A stretch of 64,000 nucleotides of DNA. It comes from Blastocatellia bacterium. Lineage in GTDB: Bacteria > Acidobacteriota > Blastocatellia > Pyrinomonadales > Pyrinomonadaceae. The stretch lies in the NCBI GenBank assembly GCA_003168335.1, contig PMSM01000003.1:248001-312000 (forward strand). Reading direction: 5' to 3'. Below the pieces are notes generated by a model. That model was not told the origin of the DNA, made no database searches, and saw nothing but the letters and a program-made list of their open reading frames with translations. The first letter of the stretch is position 1, and every line of letters starts with the position of its first letter. Both the position numbers and the translations under genes were made by a program. Shown one piece after another: positions 9,048 to 17,026 of this stretch.

Positions 9048-10598
9048 CTAATATTCGCCTTTTGCTTCGGCGGCCTCTGCGGATATCGATCCTTGCTGCT
9101 CAGGCATCGGCGTGCCGAAGTGTTTCCAAATGAAGTAAACCGGAATCCCGGTAATCACGATGGCCAACCCTGGCCATGTGGTCGCCGTCTGGTAAATAAA
9201 AAGAACGATCAGGATCGCCGAAGCGCCTATGATGTATAGAATCGGGACGAACGGATAACCAAATGCCTTGTAGGGGCGCTCGGCGTCGGGCCGGGTCCGT
9301 CGCAAACGAAAGATGCCGGCAATGGTGAGAATATAAAAGATCAGCGCCGCGGATATTACGTAATCCAAAAGGTTGCCGTACAGATTTCCATAACCCGTCA
9401 CGTGGCCGACAGCGTCGTGCTTAATCGTGCGCGGCAAAACGAGCAGCGCCGCCCAGATTCCCTGAATCACCAGACCCCAGGCGGGCACGTGCTTGTGATT
9501 CAATTTGCCTGACTTTTTGAAGAACAGACCGTCGCGGGCCATTGCGTAATACGCGCGCGCACCAGCAAGAATCAATCCGTTGTTGCAGCCAAACGTTGAA
9601 ATCATGATGGCCACTGCCATCACGACGGCGCCACGGCCCGCAAAGATCACGTTCACTGTATCGGTCGCTACGCGATCCGCGCCCTGAATCTTTTCGAATG
9701 GCAACGTCGCCAGGTAGGCGACGTTCGCAAGCAAATACAAGGCGATAACTATCATGGTGCCGAACGCCAGCGAAAGCGGGATGTTGCGCTTTGGATCTTT
9801 GACTTCGCCGGCGGTGAACGTGATGTTGTTCCAGGCATCCGCGGAAAACAGCGAGCCGGTCTGCGCGACACAGATACCAACGAAGAGTCCAAATGTCGCA
9901 GCGGCCGTCAGGCCCCCGCCAAAATCGTCGAGCGCACCGCGCACTCGCCACAGGCTGCTGAAATTGGCACTAAGCGCTCCCGAGCGCGCGCCGATCAGCA
10001 AACCGAGCACGATCAGTCCGAGCAACGCCGCGATCTTCGCGGTGGTGAAAGTGTTCTGCACCAATTTGCCGAGCTTCAAGCCGCGCGTGTTCATGAACGT
10101 CAGCAGAACAATCAAGAGCACGCCCACCAACTGTGCGGTCGAGAGTGAAACGGCATAGTTGGTACTGATCATCTTTGGCGCGATCAGGTACTTGTCTTCA
10201 CCAACAGCCGGCAAAAGCACACCGAGGTAGCGGGCGAACCCGACGCCTACCGCGGCGATCGTGCCCGTTTGAATTACCAGAAATAAAGTCCAGCCGTAGA
10301 GAAATCCCCATAGCGGCGAGAAGGCCTCGCGCAAGTAGACGTACTGCCCGCCGGCCTTTGGCATCATGGCGGCGAGTTCGCCGTAACTAAGGGCCGCCAT
10401 CACGGTGAGCAGACCAGTGACGATCCAAACGACCAAAAGCCAGCCGGGCGCGCCGACCTGTTTCGAAATGCCGCCGGAGACAATAAAAATGCCGGATCCG
10501 ATCATGGACCCGGCGACAATCATCGTCGAATCGAGCAAACCCAGTCCGCGAATAAATCCCGTAGACTTACCCTGGACTCCTGCGGTAGCTTCGGCCAT
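9048..10598 (-). CDS. APC-family amino-acid permease, LAT/SteT-like
   Basis: A 516-residue membrane transporter with about 12 hydrophobic segments. It opens with LGLLDSTMIVAGSMIGSGIF, the first-helix motif of LAT-type exchangers, followed by SYGELAAMMPKAGGQYVYLREAF. FNGLI-type and YAMARDGLFFKKSGKLN blocks occur later. GGAGG precedes ATG 10598 at good spacing. It is only distantly similar to the neighbouring permease, so this is a pair of related carriers rather than a recent duplication. The substrate is not readable; neutral amino-acid exchange is the usual function of the group. Confidence 0.86.
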   Translation of the reverse strand: MAEATAGVQGKSTGFIRGLGLLDSTMIVAGSMIGSGIFIVSGGISKQVGAPGWLLVVWIVTGLLTVMAALSYGELAAMMPKAGGQYVYLREAFSPLWGFLYGWTLFLVIQTGTIAAVGVGFARYLGVLLPAVGEDKYLIAPKMISTNYAVSLSTAQLVGVLLIVLLTFMNTRGLKLGKLVQNTFTTAKIAALLGLIVLGLLIGARSGALSANFSSLWRVRGALDDFGGGLTAAATFGLFVGICVAQTGSLFSADAWNNITFTAGEVKDPKRNIPLSLAFGTMIVIALYLLANVAYLATLPFEKIQGADRVATDTVNVIFAGRGAVVMAVAIMISTFGCNNGLILAGARAYYAMARDGLFFKKSGKLNHKHVPAWGLVIQGIWAALLVLPRTIKHDAVGHVTGYGNLYGNLLDYVISAALIFYILTIAGIFRLRRTRPDAERPYKAFGYPFVPILYIIGASAILIVLFIYQTATTWPGLAIVITGIPVYFIWKHFGTPMPEQQGSISAEAAEAKGEY

Positions 10599-11156
10599 TC
10601 ATGCCTCCAGCGTTATGCTGACGCTGAAAAAATTCTTCTTTCTTCAGACTTCTTCAGGGAGAGATTGCGCGTGCGAGCCGCAATTATACTGATTTGCGCC
10701 CGTCTGTCGAGTTTTTTCAGCCGGGCACAGCAAGCGCAGCGCCCTGTGCGGCGCTTGAAATTCGCGAATTCTAATTGGAAGCGCAACTCTCAAAACAATG
10801 CGAGCGGCAGTCAAACCGCTTTGCGGTAAAGCAGTGCGAGTCACAAGGCTGCTGAGATGTTTCCCAACGTTCGGTTGCACTTCAAACTTGAATCCACCAT
10901 TCTCAGTCCTTGACGGATAACGTCCTTATCAATCGCACCTGTGGCTACGCCCTGGACTCTTTCGTGGGCAGCCGGGTAGCGCGATCCTTGTTCGACGAGT
11001 CTAATCTGACACGTGAGGCGACCTCACGCGCAAGGATGCAAAGGACCACGCCAGGCGCAAAAATACCATCGACTCTCGTCCTGTGTTTAGCACGCGATTC
11101 TTTTGGTGGTAAGCCGCATCGTCAACGCGCCCGGCAAAGAGCTTAATCAACGCAAT
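10599..11156. other. Intergenic region between permease and L,D-transpeptidase
   Basis: About 560 bases between divergent genes with no convincing reading frame. It holds GCGCAGCGCC...GGCGCTTG (around 10732-10760) and CGTGAGGCGACCTCACG (11011-11027), both hairpin-forming. Promoters for both neighbours should lie here but none can be assigned reliably. Confidence 0.5.
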
Positions 11157-12386
11157 ATGAAACCAACGTTCAAAGCCGCACTGATCATTACGATTTGCGG
11201 TCTGTTACTGGCCGGTTGTAGACGTGGGGAACAAAACCCACAAGCCGTCGCCGCGTCAACCCCTCCATCAGCGGCCGAATCCGTTCCGATCACGTTCGCC
11301 AGGGAGGCAGAGCCTACGATGTTGACCGGCCCCAACGCGGTGCCGAAAGACACCCGCATCGTGGTTAACATTCCGGCCTTTCGCATGGATGTCTTCCACG
11401 AAGGCAGACTGATGAAGTCGTACAAGATCGGCATCGGCTACCAACAGTTCCCACTGCCTACAGGCTTCCGCAAAGCAGAGATGATCATTTTCAATCCAAC
11501 CTGGACGCAGCCTAATGAATCCTGGGCGTCCAATCCGGGGCTGGTTGTGCCAGCGGGCAGCAAAGGGAACCCACTCGGGCCAATTAAGATTCCCATCGGC
11601 GGCGCAAATCTGATCCACGGAGGCAAGGAACTGGCGAAGATTGGCACATTCGCGTCGCACGGTTGCGTTGGGTTGACGAACGGTCAGGTCAAGGATTTCG
11701 CGAAGGTTCTAGCCGAGGCTTCGAACACCGAACTAAAGGAAGACACGATGGCGGCGTTTCTCAAAAATAGAACCAGAACGCAGGTCGTCAAATTGGAAAA
11801 GTTAGTTCCAGTCGAGCTGCGTTACGAAACGATCGTGATCGAAGATGGCCAGTTGCATATCTACCGCGATGTCTACAATAAGAACACGAACACTGAAGAA
11901 AACCTTCGCGCCGTGTTCGCAGCGAATGGCGTGAGCTTTGACAGCATAGGCGAGGATGAGAAGACGCAAGTTCTCGAAGCATTGAATGTGATGTCAATAC
12001 ACCCGAAGAAGCAGTCAACGCTAAAGCCCGCGATAGTTGTGAATCAGAATTCAGCGGACAGGGGCGCGCTGGCAGCAGAGAGAAAAGCAGAGGCTGATCG
12101 GCAAAAGAAACTGCGCAATCAAAAAGAGTTTGTGATCGATGTTGCGTTGCTGAGCGGCAAAGGTTATCCGCCGCCGAAGGATTTGAATACCGACGCATTC
12201 ACTGGTACGCCGGCAATAGCCATCGATACGATGCCGCGCCCAGAGACGCCTCTTCGCACGATTCCAAGGCCGGCTGCTGCTATCCAGCGATCACCAACGC
12301 CTCTTCGCACGAGCCCAACGCCGGCTGCTACGACGCAGCGGTCACCGACGCCAGTTCGCACGAGTCCAACGCCGGAGCCTCAATGA
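11157..12386 (+). CDS. L,D-transpeptidase lipoprotein with repetitive C-terminus
   Basis: A 409-residue exported protein. ATG 11157 gives MKPTFKAALIITICGLLLAG followed by Cys, a lipoprotein signal with lipobox LLAGC. A YkuD catalytic domain spans about residues 55-180, with IPAFRMDVFHEG at its start and the active-site block ASHGCVGLTNGQ (His and Cys both present). Such enzymes make or remodel peptidoglycan 3-3 cross-links or anchor lipoproteins. The last 50 residues contain three proline-rich repeats of about 17 residues around TPLRTSPTP. The final 59 bases overlap the convergent dusB coding end. A second YkuD enzyme lies at 14853. Confidence 0.88.
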   Translation: MKPTFKAALIITICGLLLAGCRRGEQNPQAVAASTPPSAAESVPITFAREAEPTMLTGPNAVPKDTRIVVNIPAFRMDVFHEGRLMKSYKIGIGYQQFPLPTGFRKAEMIIFNPTWTQPNESWASNPGLVVPAGSKGNPLGPIKIPIGGANLIHGGKELAKIGTFASHGCVGLTNGQVKDFAKVLAEASNTELKEDTMAAFLKNRTRTQVVKLEKLVPVELRYETIVIEDGQLHIYRDVYNKNTNTEENLRAVFAANGVSFDSIGEDEKTQVLEALNVMSIHPKKQSTLKPAIVVNQNSADRGALAAERKAEADRQKKLRNQKEFVIDVALLSGKGYPPPKDLNTDAFTGTPAIAIDTMPRPETPLRTIPRPAAAIQRSPTPLRTSPTPAATTQRSPTPVRTSPTPEPQ

Positions 12387-13404
12387 TCTCATGAGGTGGA
12401 CCGGCCTCGCCGAAATATTGCCGCCCTTCAGAGATCGTCTCGAAGTATTCGGAAATCCGATCCAGAATCTCGGTGACTGAATGTGAGTGATACATCGCTG
12501 TGCGGAACAATGCGCCACCGTGAAGTCCGCGGGTGAATTGCCCGGCGAGTTGCTTCATGCGGCCAATGGCGGCCAGCTCGCGCATGTCCTCGCGGAGCAT
12601 CTCGAAGTATTCAAGCAGCACCGCGCGTTTGTCTTCCAGGGTTGGTTGAAACGGTTCGCGGCCGTGCATGGCGTCTTCGATCTGACGAAAGATCCATGGA
12701 TTGGCCATCGCGCCGCGGCCGATCAAGACGCCATCGCAACCGGTTTCGCGAAAACGATCGAAAGCCTGCTCAATGGTGGTGACATCACCGCTGCCGGAGA
12801 CGGGAATGCCCACCGTCTCCTTGATCTGCTTTACCAGATCCCAATTCGCCTGACCGCGGTAACCCTGCTCTTTGGTCCTGCCGTGCAGAGCGATATGCTC
12901 GGCGCCGCAGGCCTCGGCCAGCTTCGCAGTTTCGATGGCATTGATGGTGTGATCGTAAAAGCCGGCGCGAATTTTTACGGTCATCGGGATGGTGATGGCC
13001 TTCTTGATCTCAGTCAGGATTTCTTCCAGCCGGGGATGGTCTTTCAACAATCCCGATCCGCCGCCATGCTTCACAACTTTTGGCGCTGGACAGCCACAGT
13101 TGACGTCCAGTATGTCGGCGCCGACTTCTTCGGCCATCTCGGCCGCCATGCGCATGCGCGCAGGCTGGCCGCCAAAAATCTGCACGGCGAACGGGCGCTC
13201 GTTTTCATAAAAGCGCATCTGCCGTTTCGATTTCGGGTTGTGGCGCGTCAGGCCTTCGACTGAAATGAACTCGGAAACAGTCAAACCAATCCCGCCGCGT
13301 CCTTTCAGCAAGCGACGAAAGGAAATATCAGTCACGCCCGCCATCGGCGAAAGCACCAGCGGCGGATTGATCTCGATATCGCGTATCTTGAATGGCTTGA
13401 TCAT
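12328..13404 (-). CDS. dusB: tRNA-dihydrouridine synthase DusB
   Basis: A 358-residue FMN enzyme that reduces uridines in the tRNA D-loop. The N-terminus LVLSPMAGVTDISFRRLL, the catalytic-Cys block DVNCGCPAPKVVKHGGGS, MTVKIRAGF, HGRTKEQGYRGQANWD and GDVTTIEQAF / DGVLIGRGAMANPWIF are all DusB family marks. A C-terminal helical tRNA-binding region follows. The last 20 residues or so (from about FGEAGPPHE) are encoded antisense to the repeat tail of the L,D-transpeptidase gene, an unusual 59-base coding overlap. ATG 13404 gives the expected N-terminus. Confidence 0.94.
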   Translation of the reverse strand: MIKPFKIRDIEINPPLVLSPMAGVTDISFRRLLKGRGGIGLTVSEFISVEGLTRHNPKSKRQMRFYENERPFAVQIFGGQPARMRMAAEMAEEVGADILDVNCGCPAPKVVKHGGGSGLLKDHPRLEEILTEIKKAITIPMTVKIRAGFYDHTINAIETAKLAEACGAEHIALHGRTKEQGYRGQANWDLVKQIKETVGIPVSGSGDVTTIEQAFDRFRETGCDGVLIGRGAMANPWIFRQIEDAMHGREPFQPTLEDKRAVLLEYFEMLREDMRELAAIGRMKQLAGQFTRGLHGGALFRTAMYHSHSVTEILDRISEYFETISEGRQYFGEAGPPHEIIEAPALDSCELASVTAAS

Positions 13405-13428
13405 GCTGACAAGTTACCAAAAAAACAG

Positions 13429-14841
13429 TCAGGGCTCTTTACTCTTCGATTCGGTCTTATCCCAGGGACGACCACGGAGGGAAAGCACGAGCTTTAGGTT
13501 TTCCATGTCAGTGCTTAGCTGAAAAGGATCGGAGGTTCCGTAGACGTCTTCCTTTTCCTTTCCGTTGGTCGAAGGCTTATCGGCAGTGGATACGACTCGA
13601 TAGTTGTAACCATCGAAACCCGTGAGTTCAAAACGACCTTGGTTGTCGGTCTTCTTGCCACAGCCATTAACACACCATCCGGGGTAATTGACGTCTTCGA
13701 GATAGATTTCGACTTCCTTAGCCAGACTACCATCCGGCCATATAACAAAACCGCGAACCAAGTGCTCGATTAGAGGTGGCGGGAGATGAATATCGATATT
13801 AGTAAGTTTCTGGCCGAGGCCAATCTCGATCACTGTCGCGGTCTTTCGATCAGTGACCCCGGGGTAGTAGACACGCGGATATGGCGCATCTTTGTCGGGA
13901 GAAGATGAAAGGTTAAGGCCGAGGAGATATCGACCTGGGGCAATCTCTCTGAGGTCGTACGAACCCTTCTCGTCCGCCCACGTTTCATCTCCGCTTAGTC
14001 TTCGAACAACCTCGCCATCAACTGGAATCAGCTCAACATTAGCCTTAGCCATACCTGTTCCGTCTGCCTTAAGAACGTGACCGGTGATGCCACTGTCGTT
14101 TTGGGCAAAAAAGTTCTCGCGCGCGCACCCTCGGTCATTCAATTCAATCTCACGCATCCAGTACTCGTCTTGGCGATAATAGTCTGGCACCACCGCGTGA
14201 ATCTTGTACCTTCCGGCTGGGATTCCCGTGATCTCATAGTCGCCCTTAGTGTCGCTCACCGCGTCGTATGTGCGTTGAGTGCCTTCTATCTTGACTGTAA
14301 CGCCGACGAGAGCTTTAGGTGTGCGCCAATCGGTTGACTTCGGATCTTTCAATGCTGCTGCAACCGTGCCGTATATGCGAGAGCCCGTGCCCTGGCGAGG
14401 CAGGTTCCGAAGAAACTCCAGGTCTTCCCCTGCGTCGGCCAGAAGCCGGGTTCGTGTACAGATGTTAGTTCCCAAAGAGTCTTGTGATTCTCCATAGGCA
14501 TAAACCAGGTAACGTTGGCCCCGCAAGAACCAGTAACCACAGTCACCGCCACCCGTACCCGAATGGATGACAACTCGAGCGCCCTTCACGCCAAGAAACG
14601 ATTCCTCAACTTTGAAATAAATTTCGCCCACATCATATGTCGTAGTACTACCGTCCTGCGCACGCTCCTGACGCTGTTCCTTCGCGCCGATGACTCTGCC
14701 AATGAAGACTGCTTTAGCCGAGCCGAATCCTTCGCAGGGTGGTCGCTCGTTAGCGCAAGAACAGGCACTTACGACTGTCGAGCAGGACAAGAGAACAATA
14801 GAAGAGACAACAAGCAGGAGGTATTTGAATAGAGTCTCCAT
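13429..14841 (-). CDS. Secreted protein with NTR/TIMP-like N-terminus and Cna-B-like repeats
   Basis: A 470-residue exported protein. The signal peptide (MET...LLVVSSIVLLSC) ends near VVSACSC. The next part, starting CSCANERPP and KAVFIGRVIG with YLVYAYGES and CTRTRLLADAGEDLEFL, resembles the netrin/TIMP-like (NTR) fold seen in bacterial secreted proteins. Three carboxypeptidase-regulatory/Cna-B-like beta modules follow, at about 155-235 (YGTVAAALKD ... GDYEITGIPAGRYKI), 240-345 (GSYDLREIAPGRYLLG) and 350-440 (GRFELTGFDGYNYRV). Such modules form structural stalks. No catalytic motif was seen. It is followed 11 bases later by the L,D-transpeptidase gene in the other transcription order, so the two may share a transcript. 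Confidence 0.7.
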   Translation of the reverse strand: METLFKYLLLVVSSIVLLSCSTVVSACSCANERPPCEGFGSAKAVFIGRVIGAKEQRQERAQDGSTTTYDVGEIYFKVEESFLGVKGARVVIHSGTGGGDCGYWFLRGQRYLVYAYGESQDSLGTNICTRTRLLADAGEDLEFLRNLPRQGTGSRIYGTVAAALKDPKSTDWRTPKALVGVTVKIEGTQRTYDAVSDTKGDYEITGIPAGRYKIHAVVPDYYRQDEYWMREIELNDRGCARENFFAQNDSGITGHVLKADGTGMAKANVELIPVDGEVVRRLSGDETWADEKGSYDLREIAPGRYLLGLNLSSSPDKDAPYPRVYYPGVTDRKTATVIEIGLGQKLTNIDIHLPPPLIEHLVRGFVIWPDGSLAKEVEIYLEDVNYPGWCVNGCGKKTDNQGRFELTGFDGYNYRVVSTADKPSTNGKEKEDVYGTSDPFQLSTDMENLKLVLSLRGRPWDKTESKSKEP

Positions 14842-14852
14842 CTTTCGACTCC

Positions 14853-15473
14853 CTATGGCTCAATCCTTACCGGCGTTCCGACACTCAGCGCGCCGAACAG
14901 CTCGCGAATGTCTTCATTCTCCAATGCCACACAGCCCCATGTCCAATCACTCCCGGCGCCGTTGCCGTGGATGTAGATGTCGCCGCCCAGCAAAGTGTTC
15001 TGCGGCGGGCCCTGCTTCGCTTTCAGGGCACGCATGATGGCGTCGTACTGAGGGTTGTTTATTAAGTGATCGCGCAGGCCCCGCTCAGCAGCCGCGGCGT
15101 TCGGATAGCTTATGCCCAGCGAAAGATAGAACGCGCTCTTGTCATTTTTCGTGAAGATATAAAAGTCGCCTTCCGGAGTGCGCCGATCGCCCTCGCGGAC
15201 TTTGTCGCCGAGAGGATTCAGGCCCAGACCAATCCGATAGGTTCGCACCAGCTTGTCTGCGGAAAACAAGAGTAGCTGTCGCCGGCCTTTCTTAACCACA
15301 ATCTTAGGTCTGATCAGAGGCAGCTTCAGTGGTGAACGATCGACAGTTTCGGCGGCCGCACCTGGTCCGCTTCCTGGCTGCGCGCGGGCGGGTTGCGGCA
15401 ATAAGTTGAATTGGTAAGCCGAAAGGAAGAGGAGGCTTGCGCCTGCGAGGAGTGCTTTGAAATGCGTCACCAT
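14853..15473 (-). CDS. L,D-transpeptidase (YkuD family), periplasmic
   Basis: A 206-residue exported enzyme. The N-terminus MVTHFKALLAGASLLFLSAY is a signal sequence or anchor. The YkuD domain (about 55-205) begins IVVKKGRRQLLLFSADKLVR, has GDRRTPEGDFYIFTKN in the middle and the catalytic HGNGAGSDWTWGCVALEN block at about 170-187. It would form 3-3 cross-links or trim peptidoglycan tetrapeptides. The domain is closer to the ErfK-type short enzymes than the lipoprotein at 11157. The neighbouring S4 gene starts 24 bases upstream in the same direction. Confidence 0.9.
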   Translation of the reverse strand: MVTHFKALLAGASLLFLSAYQFNLLPQPARAQPGSGPGAAAETVDRSPLKLPLIRPKIVVKKGRRQLLLFSADKLVRTYRIGLGLNPLGDKVREGDRRTPEGDFYIFTKNDKSAFYLSLGISYPNAAAAERGLRDHLINNPQYDAIMRALKAKQGPPQNTLLGGDIYIHGNGAGSDWTWGCVALENEDIRELFGALSVGTPVRIEP

Positions 15474-15497
15474 ACGGTTCGCCGCCGATGAATAGAT

Positions 15498-15773
15498 TCA
15501 ATTGTCGTCTGATGCAAGAAGTTTCTCGCTCACAATCTCAACTAGCTGCCCGCCGTCGTGTCGCGAAACGTTGCGAGTTGCGGGCGCCTTTAGCACGCGG
15601 GCGATGATCTCGCGGTCGCGCCGCCGAATCTTAATTTCGTCTCCGGCTTTGACGGCATGCGCGGACTTGGCTGGTCGCCCGTTAAGTAAAACAAAGCCCG
15701 CGTCGCAAAGCTCCTGGGCCAGGGTGCGGCGCGGGCAAAGACGGCTTAATTTGAGAAAAATATCTAATCGCAC
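15498..15773 (-). CDS. S4-domain RNA-binding protein (HslR/YlmH-tail type)
   Basis: A 91-residue protein that is almost entirely an S4 fold: MRLDIFLKLSRLCPRRTLAQ, GFVLLNGRPAKSAHAVKAGD and IKIRRRDREIIARVL. S4 proteins of this size bind structured RNA; E. coli Hsp15 (HslR), which rescues stalled 50S subunits, is the nearest known functional example, but the call is at family level. The start is GTG 15773. It sits downstream of the foldase and mfd genes, in the same direction, suggesting one transcript. Confidence 0.85.
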   Translation of the reverse strand: MRLDIFLKLSRLCPRRTLAQELCDAGFVLLNGRPAKSAHAVKAGDEIKIRRRDREIIARVLKAPATRNVSRHDGGQLVEIVSEKLLASDDN

Positions 15774-15809
15774 GTAATGGTTTTTTCGCGCGAGTTGGGA
15801 ATAAAAGTC

Positions 15810-16916
15810 TCAGGGCCTCGGCAGGATTCCCAACAGCTTGCCCTTCTTCTTCTCCGGGGCCCTTTTGGTTACCGCCGCGGGTGGCACGATCTTGAGTAAA
15901 GGCTGGACACTGTCCTGATAACTATCGGCGATCTTTATGTAAGCGTCGTTGCGTAGTTCCTGCAGGTAATCCTCGCGCGCTTTGCCTGAACGCTCACGTG
16001 TAATCGCTTCGCGCACCGAGTTCTCGTTGAAAGTCGGCGTGTTGCTGCCCGCGTTTCGCGCATCCACGCGCAGAATCTGATAGCCCTCGTCGGTCTTCAG
16101 CGGCTCGCTCACACCGCCGGCATTTATATTCTTAACCGCCCCGGCTATGTCGGGCCGCAGATCGGGCACTTGAAAGAGGCCCACCTTACACGGCTTCTGA
16201 CCGCCGCTCGCCGGCCGGTCGGTATAGGCCGCGGCCAGGGTGCAGAAGTCAGCGCCGCCGCGCAACTGGGTTACCAGTTGGGTGGCGCGCGCCTTCACAT
16301 CCGCTTCCTGTTTGCCGGCGAGTCCCAGGAATATCTCCGACAGCTCGACCGATTCAGGCTTGAGAAAGTTGTTGTGGTGCGCGTCGAAGTATTTGTGCAG
16401 TTCGTCCTGGTTATAGCTGAAGAACAGTTTCGAATCGACTTCGCTCTCAAAAACCGCCTGCTTCATTATCTCGATGCGCATGGTTCTGCGGATGTCCTCG
16501 CAGATCAGGCCTGACTGGGCCATGGCCTCACATAGCTTCTCCATGGAATTCACGCCGTTGTCTTTGGCCACGTCGAGCATGCGCTTGTTGACCTCGGCCT
16601 CAACCCTGTCGGTCAGGTCCTGCTCTTTGCCTTTCTGAAGCAGCAACTGCTCGTTTACCAGCGTGGCGATCAGCTCGGGTTTGTGCTTTTGAACTTCGCT
16701 GTTGGCCTGCTGTTCGCTCATTCCATTTTGCTTCAGTGTGTCGGCCCGTTCTTTCATCTCCTTCTTCAATTGCGAAAGCGTGACCACGCCGTCGTTTACC
16801 TGCGCGATTACTTCATCGACAACCACAGGTTCGCCTTCCTGGGCCTGGGCGAGCGCAGGAGAGATGACGAAAGCCGTCAAGAAAAATAGCGCGAATATAG
16901 TTATTTTGAATTTCAC
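15810..16916 (-). CDS. SurA-like peptidyl-prolyl isomerase (parvulin, PpiC type)
   Basis: A 368-residue exported foldase. Signal peptide MKFKITIFALFFLTAFVISP is cut near ALAQA. A SurA-N-like helical chaperone region (about 30-180) starts EVIAQVNDGVVTLSQLKKE. One parvulin domain (about 195-300) carries ELSEIFLGLAG, GGADFCTLAAAYTDRPASGG and VSEPLKTDEGYQILRVD. It would help fold outer-membrane or periplasmic proteins. E. coli SurA has two parvulin domains, this one only one. It lies between mfd and the S4 gene, separated from mfd by a palindromic repeat pair. Confidence 0.88.
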   Translation of the reverse strand: MKFKITIFALFFLTAFVISPALAQAQEGEPVVVDEVIAQVNDGVVTLSQLKKEMKERADTLKQNGMSEQQANSEVQKHKPELIATLVNEQLLLQKGKEQDLTDRVEAEVNKRMLDVAKDNGVNSMEKLCEAMAQSGLICEDIRRTMRIEIMKQAVFESEVDSKLFFSYNQDELHKYFDAHHNNFLKPESVELSEIFLGLAGKQEADVKARATQLVTQLRGGADFCTLAAAYTDRPASGGQKPCKVGLFQVPDLRPDIAGAVKNINAGGVSEPLKTDEGYQILRVDARNAGSNTPTFNENSVREAITRERSGKAREDYLQELRNDAYIKIADSYQDSVQPLLKIVPPAAVTKRAPEKKKGKLLGILPRP

Positions 16917-16939
16917 TTATTGATAACTCCTTATTATTT

Positions 16940-17015
16940 GGAGTGCGGTGACTTGTCACCGCTTTGGCTCCGAATCCTTGAAAGAGAAAGCGGCGACAAG
17001 TCGCCGCACCCCAAA
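16940..17015. repeat. REP-like pair, GGAGTGCGGCGAC family
   Basis: Left palindrome GTGCGGTGACTTGTCACCGC and right palindrome GCGGCGACAAGTCGCCGCAC are arranged head to head between mfd and the foldase gene. The same family is found at 26601-26702, 46106-46162 and, inside a coding region, at 63648-63677. Confidence 0.85.
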
Positions 17016-17026
17016 GTCCTGCCATT

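Noticed and set aside
12487-13263. Plus-strand frame of 258 codons antisense to dusB
   Set aside because: The protein has no family pattern, while dusB on the other strand is complete.
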